A stretch of DNA of 26,284 bases from a virus (IMGVR_UViG_3300030060_000636:1-26284); one strand, 5' to 3'. Counted from the stretch's first letter, positions 14,387 through 22,058 are shown. Numbers and translations are program-made. Notes: generated by a model from the letters alone, not told the origin.

Positions 14387-14400
14387 TTGTCTGGAGACAA
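14387..14400 (+). promoter_or_regulatory. Dyad carrying the ribosome-binding site of the next gene
   Basis: TTGTCTGGAGACAA is a perfect inverted repeat whose centre is GGAGA, the ribosome-binding site of the gene starting at 14405. As RNA it could form a 5-bp hairpin with TGGA in the loop. It may tune translation or be chance. Confidence 0.4.
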
Positions 14401-14404
14401 ATAG

Positions 14405-15037
14405 ATGGCATATCCTACTATTGATGCCCCCTATGGCCTTCGTCCGATTGGCATGATCGGTGGTCATAGTTATGCGGGTTCTACACGTAAGATCCCCATC
14501 GCTTCAAACTACGGCACGGCTCTTTTCTATGGGGACGTGGTGCAGTACAAGAACGATGGTACTATCATCATCACCACACTACAGAACGACACTTCCGTAG
14601 TAGCTGGTGTTATTGGTGTGTTTATGGGCTGTAGCTATACAGATCCGAATACAGGCCAACTGACCTTCCGCCAAAGCTATCCCGGTAGCATCGTAGCTTC
14701 TGACATTGAAGCCTACGTATGTGACGATCCGAACGTGCTGTTCAAAGTAGTGAACTGCACGGGTGCTTCTGCTGACGGTGCTGCTTCTGGGCTGCTTCCT
14801 GCTTATGTTAGCCGTGCTAACGCAATCTCCTGTAACGCGGAGCTTGTGCTTAACACTGGTGTGACGGCGTCAGGTAACAGCCGTATGGGCGTCTTTATTA
14901 ACAACGTGGCAACAATTCTGCCGATTACTGTTGTTGATGTCGTGCCTGATACAGCGAACAGTGATGGTAACTTTGTCGAGTTTATCGTTAAACTCACGCA
15001 GGGTTATCAACGTTATCAGCAAACAGCTGGCGTATAA
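14405..15037 (+). CDS. Putative head decoration/structural protein
   Basis: A 210-aa, beta-rich, weakly charged protein starting MAYPTIDAPYGLRPIGMIGG and rich in Thr, Val, Ser and Gly, as is typical of virion proteins. It directly precedes the capsid gene by 13 nt that hold an AAGGAGGGG site, so the two are co-translated in amount. Head decoration or minor capsid protein is the best guess; no motif proves it. Confidence 0.65.
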   Translation: MAYPTIDAPYGLRPIGMIGGHSYAGSTRKIPIASNYGTALFYGDVVQYKNDGTIIITTLQNDTSVVAGVIGVFMGCSYTDPNTGQLTFRQSYPGSIVASDIEAYVCDDPNVLFKVVNCTGASADGAASGLLPAYVSRANAISCNAELVLNTGVTASGNSRMGVFINNVATILPITVVDVVPDTANSDGNFVEFIVKLTQGYQRYQQTAGV

Positions 15038-15050
15038 GGAGGGGTAGGTA

Positions 15051-15959
15051 ATGGCTATTTCACGCGCACAACTACTGAAAGAACTCCTTCCCGGCCTGAA
15101 CGCTTTGTTCGGATTGGAGTACGCAAAATACGGTGAAGAACACGCAGAGATCTTCGAGACAGAGACCTCTGATCGCTCTTTTGAGGAGGAGACCAAATTA
15201 TCGGGCTTCTCAGCAGCACCAGTCAAAAACGAAGGCTCCGCCATCGAGTATGACAATGCACAAGAGGCGTTCACCGCTCGCTATACACACGAGACTGTCG
15301 CAATGGGCTTTTCAATCACTGAAGAGGCTATTGAAGATAACTTGTATGACTCACTGTCAGCTCGTTATACGAAGGCACTCGCTCGTGCTATGGCGTACAC
15401 AAAGCAAGTCAAGGCAGCGACTATCCTTAACAATGCCTTTTCTAGCGGCACTACATACGGCGACGGCGTAGAGCTTTGCTCCACGGCTCACCCGCTTGTT
15501 AGTGGCGGAACCAACTCTAACGAGCCTGCAACACCGGCTGATCTTAACGAGACTTCTCTGGAAGCCGCCGTTATTCAGATTGCTGGTTGGACTGACGAGC
15601 GCGGTCTGCTGATTGCTGCAAGGCCACGTAAGTTGATTATCCCACCGAACCTGCAGTTTGTTGCAACTCGCTTGCTGGAGACCGAAGGACGCGTGGGTAC
15701 AGCGGATAACGACCTTAATGCGCTTCGCAATAATGGTTCTATCCCCGAAGGATATACGATCAATCACTATCTGACAGATACTGATGCGTTCTTCCTTCTG
15801 ACTGACGTTCCAAATGGCCTGAAGCACTTCGTACGTAGCCCGATGGCTACCGCTATGGATGCTGACTTCAGCACTGGCAACAGCCGGTACAAGGCCCGTG
15901 AGCGTTACTCATTCGGTGTATCCGATCCACTGGGCATCTTCGGATCGCCCGGAGCATAA
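15051..15959 (+). CDS. Major capsid protein (HK97-fold likely)
   Basis: A 302-aa protein with the features of a phage major head subunit: an N-terminal helix (LLKELLPGLNALFGLEYAKY), the segment FETETSDRSFEEETKLSGFS (about 34-54), a central KNEGSAIEYDNAQ region followed by GFSITEEAIEDNLYD, and a spine-helix-like run (about 102-130). The pattern resembles Mu gpT-type HK97-fold subunits, though I have no alignment. It follows a strong ribosome-binding site (AAGGAGGGG) and is followed by an intrinsic terminator, both fitting a highly expressed protein. It could be confused with another abundant head protein, but none of its neighbours fits better. Confidence 0.85.
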   Translation: MAISRAQLLKELLPGLNALFGLEYAKYGEEHAEIFETETSDRSFEEETKLSGFSAAPVKNEGSAIEYDNAQEAFTARYTHETVAMGFSITEEAIEDNLYDSLSARYTKALARAMAYTKQVKAATILNNAFSSGTTYGDGVELCSTAHPLVSGGTNSNEPATPADLNETSLEAAVIQIAGWTDERGLLIAARPRKLIIPPNLQFVATRLLETEGRVGTADNDLNALRNNGSIPEGYTINHYLTDTDAFFLLTDVPNGLKHFVRSPMATAMDADFSTGNSRYKARERYSFGVSDPLGIFGSPGA

Positions 15960-15963
15960 CGAT

Positions 15964-15997
15964 GAGGGGGGAGTGGCTTGCTACTCCCCTCTTTTTA
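15964..15997 (+). terminator. Rho-independent terminator after the capsid gene
   Basis: GAGGGG...AGTGGC (15964-15977) pairs with GCTACTCCCCTC (about 15980-15991), with a two-G bulge and one G-U pair, and is followed by TTTTT (15992-15996). It lies 5 nt after the capsid stop codon. It should end or reduce transcription between the capsid gene and the genes downstream. Confidence 0.88.
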
Positions 15998-16063
15998 TTA
16001 TAGCATACAGTATCCCTGACAGTTACATTGAGTAGCTGACACTTGCCACGACAGGAGATAGAC

Positions 16064-16798
16064 ATGGCAAACACGACCTTTAACGGTGCAGTCCGCTCCG
16101 AAAACGGATTCAAAGTTGTAACCAAAAGTGCCACCTTGGGTACTTTTACAGAGCAGCTTAATGCCACCAGCGGTGGTTCTCTTGAAGTTCAGAAAGTTGC
16201 TACGTCTGGTAGAGACAACATCGTTGCAGCGGGCACCACTGTAGGTGCAAACAACGCCAGCCTAGGCACAGCAGCCACAATCTTTAACATCGCTCCTAAC
16301 GCGCACGGTTCTGGTATTGCCGATGCAGCAATCAACACCTTCATCAACAAGGTTGGTGGAGATATCGTCACTACGATTCTTGTTGATCTGCATGGTGGTC
16401 TGGCATCCGGCGGCGCTGCTAACGATGTTATCGGTACTGATGGCGGTGCAGCAAACGCGTACATTGCAGAACTCACAAAAGAAGTTAATGGCATCCCATA
16501 CAAGATGGAGTTCATCTGTATCGAAGTGCCAACTGGCGGTGATCCAGACATCAATCTGGTGTGTTCTGCAACAGGAACTACAGCTGAAAATGCTGCGGTT
16601 ACCAGCGGCACTGTACTGTTTAACAATGGAGACCTGACACTGGGACTTCATAACGAAGCTGATGCTGGCTCTACACTAGCAGCTCTGAGCAAGAAGTTTT
16701 TGTATCTGACTTGTGGTGACGCTACTGAAGCCGCTTATACGGCTGGTAAAATCGTCATCAAGATTCATGGTGCAGCTTTTGACTTCAACAATGGCTAG
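16064..16798 (+). CDS. Putative virion structural protein, 244 aa
   Basis: A 244-aa Ala/Gly/Thr-rich, probably beta-structured protein beginning MANTTFNGAVRSENGFKVVT. The ATG at 16064 has AGGAGAT upstream; a TTG at 16043 in frame is not needed. There are no acidic motifs of enzymes. It stands alone between two hairpin terminators, so its level may be set separately from the capsid gene. A capsid fibre or decoration protein is likely, given TFNGAV-type N-termini in phage structural proteins. Confidence 0.7.
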   Translation: MANTTFNGAVRSENGFKVVTKSATLGTFTEQLNATSGGSLEVQKVATSGRDNIVAAGTTVGANNASLGTAATIFNIAPNAHGSGIADAAINTFINKVGGDIVTTILVDLHGGLASGGAANDVIGTDGGAANAYIAELTKEVNGIPYKMEFICIEVPTGGDPDINLVCSATGTTAENAAVTSGTVLFNNGDLTLGLHNEADAGSTLAALSKKFLYLTCGDATEAAYTAGKIVIKIHGAAFDFNNG

Positions 16799-16808
16799 TA
16801 TTAACAGA

Positions 16809-16831
16809 GAGGGGGTTTGACAGCCCCCCTC
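16809..16831 (+). terminator. Hairpin, probable weak terminator
   Basis: GAGGGGG (16809-16815) pairs with CCCCCTC (16825-16831) across a 9-nt loop, followed by CTTTCG. The T-run is short, so termination would be partial. The next gene's TAAGGAG site starts 8 nt later. Confidence 0.55.
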
Positions 16832-16850
16832 CTTTCGTAAGGAGCTTAAT

Positions 16851-17456
16851 ATGGGCCACAGCTCAGATATATCAGCAAAATTCATCAGTGATGAAAATGC
16901 GTCAGATGACGATCGTCTGGTAACCGCTGCCAGACCAAACACTAGCGCAACCATGGCTAACACCACCTTTGCAGGAGGAGGTGCTAGGAATGTTATTGTC
17001 ACAACCACAGGCACGGGTGACAACGCTAAGACTTGCACAATCACAGGCACAGATGTTTTTGGCAACGCCATGACAGAAGTAATAACTTCTACTGGTAGTG
17101 CTGAAGCTGTGGCAGGCACTAAGTTGTTTCTCACAGTGACCGCAGTAGAATGCTCTGCGCAGTATGCTGCTAACATCAAGGTTGGATCTGGCAGTCTTTG
17201 TGCGGAAGCAATTAATGGTAGCAACAGGGTGCGGTTGAAAGGCTTCTCCATAGTCTCTGGTGGTTCATCTGGAGTTGTAGAGTTCTTCAACAATACTCCA
17301 GAGAATGGATCTGCCCTCTTCAAGTCTCGCACCATAGGCACCGACAACACCACATTGGACAGGACCATCCCAGCAGATGGTGTTCTGTTTCAAGACGGTA
17401 TGTCGGTCAAGTACACTGTGGCTACCGTAGACATGATGACATTCTTCCATGGCTAG
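16851..17456 (+). CDS. Putative virion structural protein, 201 aa
   Basis: A 201-aa Thr/Ser/Gly-rich protein, likely beta-structured, with a C-terminal part (about residues 128-200: KGFSIVSGGSSGVVEFFNNT, then TIPADGVLFQDGMSVKYTVA) that resembles a small beta-sandwich module seen in phage virion proteins. TAAGGAG precedes the ATG. The stop overlaps the start of the basic protein gene by 8 nt. Specific role unknown; structural by context. Confidence 0.7.
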   Translation: MGHSSDISAKFISDENASDDDRLVTAARPNTSATMANTTFAGGGARNVIVTTTGTGDNAKTCTITGTDVFGNAMTEVITSTGSAEAVAGTKLFLTVTAVECSAQYAANIKVGSGSLCAEAINGSNRVRLKGFSIVSGGSSGVVEFFNNTPENGSALFKSRTIGTDNTTLDRTIPADGVLFQDGMSVKYTVATVDMMTFFHG

Positions 17457-17739
17457 GCGTAAAGGCACCATGAAAGGTCATACCATCAAGGGTGGGCACA
17501 AGCGGCCCACCAAGTCTGGTGCGGGTATGACAGCGAAAGGTGTCGCCAAATATAGAAGAGACAATCCCGGCAGTAAGTTAAAGACTGCCGTCACTGGTAA
17601 AGTAAAACCCGGTAGTAAGGCCGCAAAGCGTCGTAAGTCGTTCTGTGCCCGCAGTGCTGGACAAATGAAGAAATTTCCGAAGGCTGCTAAAAATCCTAAT
17701 TCAAGACTACGGCAGGCGAGGAAGAGATGGAAATGTTGA
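17449..17739 (+). CDS. Small very basic protein 1 (96 aa)
   Basis: 96 aa with about 32 Lys/Arg and a single acidic residue by hand count. The central motif GVAKYRRDNPGSKLKTAV followed by KPGSKAAKRRKSFCARSAG is one I recognise from an uncharacterised family in phages (a DUF, number not certain). There is no ribosome-binding site; the start overlaps the preceding stop in ATGGCTAG, so it is translationally coupled. The charge suggests binding to DNA or RNA, and the position among structural genes suggests a packaged or assembly-linked protein. Not a ribosomal protein that I can identify. Confidence 0.8.
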   Translation: MARRKGTMKGHTIKGGHKRPTKSGAGMTAKGVAKYRRDNPGSKLKTAVTGKVKPGSKAAKRRKSFCARSAGQMKKFPKAAKNPNSRLRQARKRWKC

Positions 17740-18414
17740 ATGCCGTATTTACAGTCAAATATACCTCACTTTAACGCATGGGTTCGTAGGGAGTACACTA
17801 AGAACCTAGAGGAATATCATGGCGAGTTTCTTCATGCCATGGTGGTTGCTGTAACTACGATGCCGAATCGTACTCTAAGTTTCCAAGTCATATTTACTGG
17901 TTGCGAGTCAGATGACACTGATGAGCCTAATGTGCATGGTGGCGCAATGTGGGCGCGTATGCCCCTCACAGCGCTTGTGGCAGACACACCGTACGAGCAG
18001 TGGCCCACAGAGCTACCGCCCTACCTAGCACAGCCATGGGACTGCATGTCCCATTATCACGCGGTTTACAAGATAGAAAGAGCATCACCTGCACCTTGGA
18101 TTGCCAAGGTAGATGGTGAGTTCTACCCTGCTAAGTATTACTTCACCGTGGACTACACGGACAGTGAGGTGGCAGATCATCCTGCACAACACAAGCAGAG
18201 TCATGTATTAGAGCTGCTGGACGCAGGAGAGTATACAGGCAACATCGTAGCGTTGCCGAACAATCGGGTGCGAGTCACGCATCCTGCATGGTTTGAGACA
18301 GGGCAGGGCGCGCCCGACTTCAGACCAAACCAACATACCTTCAACTCAAAAGAGGATGTGGGGTATGTGTGGGATACTGAGCGCGTGTTCAACAACCTGT
18401 ATAAGGATGAGTAA
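17740..18414 (+). CDS. Hypothetical protein, 224 aa, Trp/Tyr/His-rich
   Basis: A 224-aa protein rich in aromatic residues, His and Pro, with PPYLAQPWDCMSHYHAVYKI near residues 92-111. It begins at the base after the preceding stop codon, so it is coupled to it, and sits inside the island of basic proteins while being itself near-neutral or acidic. No signal, membrane segment or enzyme motif. It may be a partner of the basic proteins or a structural component; sequence alone does not say. Confidence 0.75.
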   Translation: MPYLQSNIPHFNAWVRREYTKNLEEYHGEFLHAMVVAVTTMPNRTLSFQVIFTGCESDDTDEPNVHGGAMWARMPLTALVADTPYEQWPTELPPYLAQPWDCMSHYHAVYKIERASPAPWIAKVDGEFYPAKYYFTVDYTDSEVADHPAQHKQSHVLELLDAGEYTGNIVALPNNRVRVTHPAWFETGQGAPDFRPNQHTFNSKEDVGYVWDTERVFNNLYKDE

Positions 18415-18415
18415 A

Positions 18416-18877
18416 ATGAAGATGATGATGAAAAAGAAAAAGGGCATGGCCAAAGGCGGCATGACCAAGAAGGGCTACAAGATGGGTGGCATGACCAAGA
18501 AGGGCTATCAAGTGGGCGGCATGGCCAAGAAGACAAAGAAAAACCCGATGAAGGGTGGTCTTATGGATGCAATCGCCCAAGTGGACAAAGAACAGAAAAA
18601 GCCTAAGCCCAAGCCCAAGCCCAAGACTGATAGGCAGCTCATGCAGATGAGAGGCGGCGGCATGGCCAAAAAGGGCATGGCTGCTGGTGGCATGATGAAG
18701 AAGAAGGGCATGGCCAGAGGTGGCATGACTAAAAAAGGCATGGCCAAAGGCGGCATGACCAAGAAGGGCTACAAAAAGGGCGGTAAGGTCCGTGGTGTAG
18801 GCATCGCTTCTAAAGGTTTTCGCCCTGCAAAAATGGTCACGATGTCCAAGGGTGGCAAAAAGGGTGGTAAGAAGTAG
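18416..18877 (+). CDS. Low-complexity Lys/Gly/Met-rich protein 2 (153 aa)
   Basis: 153 aa with about 48 Lys/Arg and about 4 acidic residues by hand count. It is made of repeats of the type KGGMTKKG[YM] and GMAKKG, a KPKPKPKPK stretch, and the C-terminal motif VRGVGIASKGFRPAKM. The chosen ATG at 18416 has AAGGA upstream; ATG 18407 would add three residues. Longer frames overlap the preceding gene. Probably intrinsically disordered and able to bind nucleic acid or acidic surfaces. Repeats at DNA level (38-bp exact copies) make length changes likely. Confidence 0.75.
   Translation: MKMMMKKKKGMAKGGMTKKGYKMGGMTKKGYQVGGMAKKTKKNPMKGGLMDAIAQVDKEQKKPKPKPKPKTDRQLMQMRGGGMAKKGMAAGGMMKKKGMARGGMTKKGMAKGGMTKKGYKKGGKVRGVGIASKGFRPAKMVTMSKGGKKGGKK
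18443..18774 (+). repeat. 38-bp exact direct repeat in the low-complexity gene
   Basis: 18443-18480 and 18737-18774 are identical over 38 bp (GGCATGGCCAAAGGCGGCAT followed by GACCAAGAAGGGCTACAA). A third partial copy follows the first (18487-18510, ending GGGCTATCAA). Such repeats allow slippage or recombination that changes the number of KGGMTKKG units. Confidence 0.8.
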
Positions 18878-19167
18878 TGGCAAAGCGTAGGGATCCAAAA
18901 GTTGGCACAGGAAAAAAGCCAAAAGGATCAGGACGTAGGCTCTACACTGATGAAAACCCTAGAGATACAGTTGGAATTAAATTTGCTACTCCAGCAGATG
19001 CTAGAGCGACAGTCGCAAAAGTTAAGAAAGTTAGAAAGCCTTTTGCAAGAAAAATTCAAATCCTGACCGTAGGCGAACAAAGAGCCAAAGTGATGGGTAA
19101 GACTGAAGTTGCAAAGATCTTTCGACAAGGCAAGGAAAGCATAAGGAGGGCTAGAAAAAATGCCTAA
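18877..19167 (+). CDS. Small very basic protein 3 (96 aa)
   Basis: 96 aa with about 29 Lys/Arg by hand count. The N-terminal motif RRDPKVGTGKKPKGSGRRLY then TDENPRDTV is one I recognise from an uncharacterised family present in phages and some large viruses. It starts at GTG 18877, sharing one base with the preceding TAG stop. It ends overlapping the next gene by 8 nt (ATGCCTAA). The amount of charge and lack of a hydrophobic core suggest a nucleic-acid binding role. Confidence 0.78.
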   Translation: MAKRRDPKVGTGKKPKGSGRRLYTDENPRDTVGIKFATPADARATVAKVKKVRKPFARKIQILTVGEQRAKVMGKTEVAKIFRQGKESIRRARKNA

Positions 19168-19432
19168 AGACGCTTGTTATCACAAGGTTAAAGCCCGCTA
19201 CAAAGTTTTTCCTAGCGCTTATGCTAGTGGGGCTATAGCTAAATGCAGGAAGGTTGGTGCTGCTAATTACGGCACTGGCGGCAAGAAAAAGAAGAAGAAG
19301 GCTGAAGGTGGTGTTGTGCGAATGTCCAATGGTGGTCTCGCTAGAAGGCGTAGAAAACGTGCTTCTAACAATCCTAATGTTGCTAGGGGTTGTGGGGTAG
19401 TCAAACGCCGCAAGGTTACAAAATACGTGTGA
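19160..19432 (+). CDS. Small very basic protein 4 (90 aa)
   Basis: 90 aa with about 27 Lys/Arg. Motif CYHKVKARYKVFPSAYASGA, then KCRKVGAANYG, followed by GGKKKKKKAEGG and ARRRRKRAS. The PSAYASG core is shared with an uncharacterised family of phages and large viruses in my memory. GGAGG precedes the ATG. Four Cys (residues 6, 29, 78 and possibly others) are too few and too spread to claim a zinc site. Confidence 0.78.
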   Translation: MPKDACYHKVKARYKVFPSAYASGAIAKCRKVGAANYGTGGKKKKKKAEGGVVRMSNGGLARRRRKRASNNPNVARGCGVVKRRKVTKYV

Positions 19433-19438
19433 GGCACC

Positions 19439-19720
19439 ATGGCTGTACGCAAAACCAAAAGCGGACTAGCGTTAAAGCGGTGGTTCAAAGAGGATTGGAA
19501 AGATGTACGCACTGGCAAGAAGTGTGGCAGACAAAAGGGTGAAAAGCGTGGAACTCCTTACTGCCGCCCTTCCAAACGGGTTTCTTCAAAGACTCCAAAG
19601 ACGGCGTCCGAGATGTCGTCCGCAGAGAAAAGAAAACGCATCAGCCAGAAAAAACGTCTTGGCCAACCAGCAGGTAAGCCGAGGCGGGTAGAGGCAGCAC
19701 GCCGGAAAAGGAAAAAATAA
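19439..19720 (+). CDS. Small very basic protein 5 (93 aa)
   Basis: 93 aa with about 35 Lys/Arg. The N-terminal motif KSGLALKRWFKEDWKDVRTG then KKCGRQKGEKRGTPYCRPSK contains two Cys and a Trp/Phe patch; the rest is a Lys/Arg-rich tail. The RWFKEDW...YCRPSKRVSS pattern recurs in uncharacterised phage proteins. Six nt separate it from the preceding gene, and the stop is followed at once by the start of the adaptor gene. Confidence 0.78.
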   Translation: MAVRKTKSGLALKRWFKEDWKDVRTGKKCGRQKGEKRGTPYCRPSKRVSSKTPKTASEMSSAEKRKRISQKKRLGQPAGKPRRVEAARRKRKK

Positions 19721-20401
19721 ATGGCTACGTCAGGCACCACCGCATTCAATATGGATTTCGCCGAGATCGCTGAAGAGGCGTGGGAGCGTGCGGGCCGTGA
19801 AATGCGTTCGGGGTACGACTTGGCTACCGCTCGTAGATCCATGAATCTGATGACTATTGAGTGGCAGAATCGTGGGATCAACATGTGGACGATCGACAGC
19901 GGCACCATATCTGTCGTTGCGGGCACGGCCCAGTATGACTTGCCTGCTGACACCATAGACCTTCTAGACCACGTTATACGCACAAATGCAGGCAATACAG
20001 CAACGCAATCCGATTTAACTATAACTCGTATCGGTGTCAGCACTTATGCCTCTATCCCTAACAAGTTAACGTCTGGTAGGCCAATACAAGTATTTGTAGA
20101 GCGTCTAGCTACACCTAGAATAAATCTGTGGCCCGTACCCGACACCACTTACACGTTTGTGTACTTCAGGATGCGCCGTATCGAAGATGCAGGTAACGGT
20201 GCGGAGACACCCGATGTGGTGTTTCGCTTTCTGCCTTGTTTGGTTGCTGGACTGGCATATCACATAGCCATGAAGGTGCCGGAGCTGGCTGGAAGAGTTG
20301 AAATGTTAAAAGCCGCGTATGATGAGCAGTACAATCTGGCTGCAGGTGAGGATAGAGAGAAGACGTCTGAACGGTACGTCCCGAGGGTGGCTAGGATCTA
20401 A
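19721..20401 (+). CDS. Head-to-tail adaptor, P22 gp4-like
   Basis: A 226-aa protein with the hallmark FNMDFAEIAEEAWERAGREM (about residues 9-28) and DLATARRSMNLMTIEWQNRG (33-52), then PVPDTTYTFVYFRMR-type strands; this matches the gp4-type packaged-DNA stabilisation/adaptor family seen in short-tailed phages. It would bind under the portal to close the head and receive the tail. Complete in length. The ATG follows the previous stop directly. The call is from family pattern, not an alignment. Confidence 0.72.
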   Translation: MATSGTTAFNMDFAEIAEEAWERAGREMRSGYDLATARRSMNLMTIEWQNRGINMWTIDSGTISVVAGTAQYDLPADTIDLLDHVIRTNAGNTATQSDLTITRIGVSTYASIPNKLTSGRPIQVFVERLATPRINLWPVPDTTYTFVYFRMRRIEDAGNGAETPDVVFRFLPCLVAGLAYHIAMKVPELAGRVEMLKAAYDEQYNLAAGEDREKTSERYVPRVARI

Positions 20402-20403
20402 TC

Positions 20404-20730
20404 ATGTCAAACAGATTTGCATCAACAAAACGAGCTATCGCGGAATGCGATATATGTGGGTTCCAATACAAACTCAAAGAATTGCGCAATATAATAAGAA
20501 AAGGTAATGATACTAATATAAAAGCATGTTACGAATGTTTTGATGGGGATCACCCACAGAATGAGTTAGGTATGTTTCCTGTTCATGACCCGCAGGCTAT
20601 TAGAGACCCTAGGCCAGACTTTGCAGGGTATGCAGCAAGCAGGGCATACATTTACTCTGGCTCGTTAGATAGCAAGCTAGAGTTTGTGATGACTGCATCT
20701 TTAGGTTCAGTCACAGTGTCAACTTCGTAG
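20404..20730 (+). CDS. Zinc-ribbon protein, 108 aa
   Basis: 108 aa with CDIC (Cys15, Cys18) and CYEC (Cys42, Cys45), spaced as in a zinc ribbon or knuckle, then a short DGDHPQNELGMFPVHDPQAI region and a Ser/Thr-rich C-terminus. The base composition is more AT-rich than its neighbours. It begins 2 nt after the adaptor stop. It could bind DNA or another virion protein; no more can be said. Confidence 0.75.
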   Translation: MSNRFASTKRAIAECDICGFQYKLKELRNIIRKGNDTNIKACYECFDGDHPQNELGMFPVHDPQAIRDPRPDFAGYAASRAYIYSGSLDSKLEFVMTASLGSVTVSTS

Positions 20731-20738
20731 GTACAACA

Positions 20739-20969
20739 ATGGCAATATCGAGGGCAAACATGAGCAAGCAAGTACAAAATCCTCCTTCTAAATATAAGGG
20801 ATTCTCCAAGCTACCAGAAGCTGTGCAGCAGAAGATAGACCCAGAGCTGGCTAAGACTTATAGCAATGGCGGCATGGTAAAATCTAAAGGTAGAGCCAGA
20901 GGGGGTATAAAAATTCGTGGGGCGGGTGCAGCCACCAAAGGGAATATGGCTCGCGGGCCTATGGGGTAA
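20739..20969 (+). CDS. Small motif protein, 76 aa
   Basis: 76 aa starting MAISRANMSKQVQNPPSKYK. The C-terminal third is GRARGGIKIRGAGAATKGNM, whose RGAGAATKG core is the same motif as RGVGIASKG in the Lys/Gly/Met-rich protein at 18416. Basic but less so than the island proteins. Lies in the operon between the zinc-ribbon and connector-like genes. Role unknown. Confidence 0.7.
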   Translation: MAISRANMSKQVQNPPSKYKGFSKLPEAVQQKIDPELAKTYSNGGMVKSKGRARGGIKIRGAGAATKGNMARGPMG

Positions 20970-20972
20970 GTT

Positions 20973-21617
20973 ATGAACTACACCAGCTTAAAAGCAAATG
21001 TGGAGGATGTCTGTGAACAGACGTTCACAGCAGATCAACACGCCCTGTTTGCACAGCAGGCAGAACAACTGATCTTCAACTCGGTTGAGCTGCCTGTTAT
21101 GCGTAATGTTGATAGCAGTAGTTTAACCGCTGGTAATGAGCTGTATACTACACCTGATGGGTATTTATACACCTATAGTTTAGCAATAGTAGATAATGAT
21201 ACTCAGACTTTCCTACTAAATAAGGACTCTAATTTTTTAAGAGAAGCATATCCTGTAACCACAACTGCTAAACGTGGGCTACCAAAGTTTTATGCTTACC
21301 ATAGCACTTCAGGTTCAAATGTAAGATTTATGTTTTCTCCAATCCCAGATGCTAATTATACATTAGAACACATCTACGCTAAGTATCCTACGTCTATAGT
21401 GACAGCGGGAGGCACCTATTTGGGGGATAACTTCGATACCGCGCTTCTTAATGGTGCTTTGATGGAAGCAATTCGGTTCCAGAAGGGCGAACCTGACATG
21501 GTTGCTCTATATGAAAAACGTTACTTGCAGGCCATAGCTTTGTTACAGCGCACTGGAGATGGCAAGCTGCGTCAGGACTACTACCGTTCAGGACAGGCAC
21601 GCACGCCTGTAGCATAG
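20973..21617 (+). CDS. Putative head-tail connector/neck protein
   Basis: A 214-aa protein with MNYTSLKANVEDVCEQTFTA and ADQHALFAQQAEQLIFNSVE (about residues 20-39) at its start, a pattern I associate with phage adaptor or neck proteins, then a beta-rich middle and a helical end ending in QARTPVA. GGGGTAAG precedes the ATG. It follows the gp4-like adaptor, which supports a connector role. Not certain. Confidence 0.65.
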   Translation: MNYTSLKANVEDVCEQTFTADQHALFAQQAEQLIFNSVELPVMRNVDSSSLTAGNELYTTPDGYLYTYSLAIVDNDTQTFLLNKDSNFLREAYPVTTTAKRGLPKFYAYHSTSGSNVRFMFSPIPDANYTLEHIYAKYPTSIVTAGGTYLGDNFDTALLNGALMEAIRFQKGEPDMVALYEKRYLQAIALLQRTGDGKLRQDYYRSGQARTPVA

Positions 21618-21626
21618 GAATAATTT

Positions 21627-22058
21627 ATGGCGATCACTCAAACACTATGCACGTCCTTCAAAGTGGCTCTGCTAAATGCAGAGATGGACTTTAGTAGTGA
21701 TACGTCACAGACGTTCAAGGTAGCGCTGTATACATCCAGTGCAACGTTGGGAGCGGCTACTACCGCATATTCTACTACCAATGAAATTAGTGGCACAGGT
21801 TATACCGCTGGTGGTAACACGTTATCAATAGCAGCTAACCCAACATCTTCTGGGACTACGGCATTTTTAGATTTTTCTGATGTGACGTGGAGTTCTTCTT
21901 CGATCACAGCAAGAGCGGCTTTGATATACAAATCTGGTGGAGGTGACCCTGCCATAGCAGTCATAGACTTTGGCGGAGACAAACAAACAAGTTCGGCAGA
22001 TTTTGTAATACAGTTTGGTGCCGCAGACGCAACAAATGCGATAGTACGTATTGATTGA
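21627..22058 (+). CDS. Putative virion structural protein, 143 aa
   Basis: 143 aa starting MAITQTLCTSFKVALLNAEM, with repeated beta-strand patterns and the FKVALYTSSA ... GTGYTAGGNTL ... AALIYKSGG series. It looks like a tail- or fibre-associated virion protein found in many tailed phages; no enzyme motif. AGGAAT precedes the ATG, and the gene is followed by a short gap before the fibre gene. Confidence 0.72.
   Translation: MAITQTLCTSFKVALLNAEMDFSSDTSQTFKVALYTSSATLGAATTAYSTTNEISGTGYTAGGNTLSIAANPTSSGTTAFLDFSDVTWSSSSITARAALIYKSGGGDPAIAVIDFGGDKQTSSADFVIQFGAADATNAIVRID

Noticed and set aside
16676-17368. 230-aa open frame on the minus strand
   Set aside because: It spans a terminator, two + strand genes and their ribosome-binding sites; composition looks like a reverse shadow of Thr/Ala-rich structural genes.
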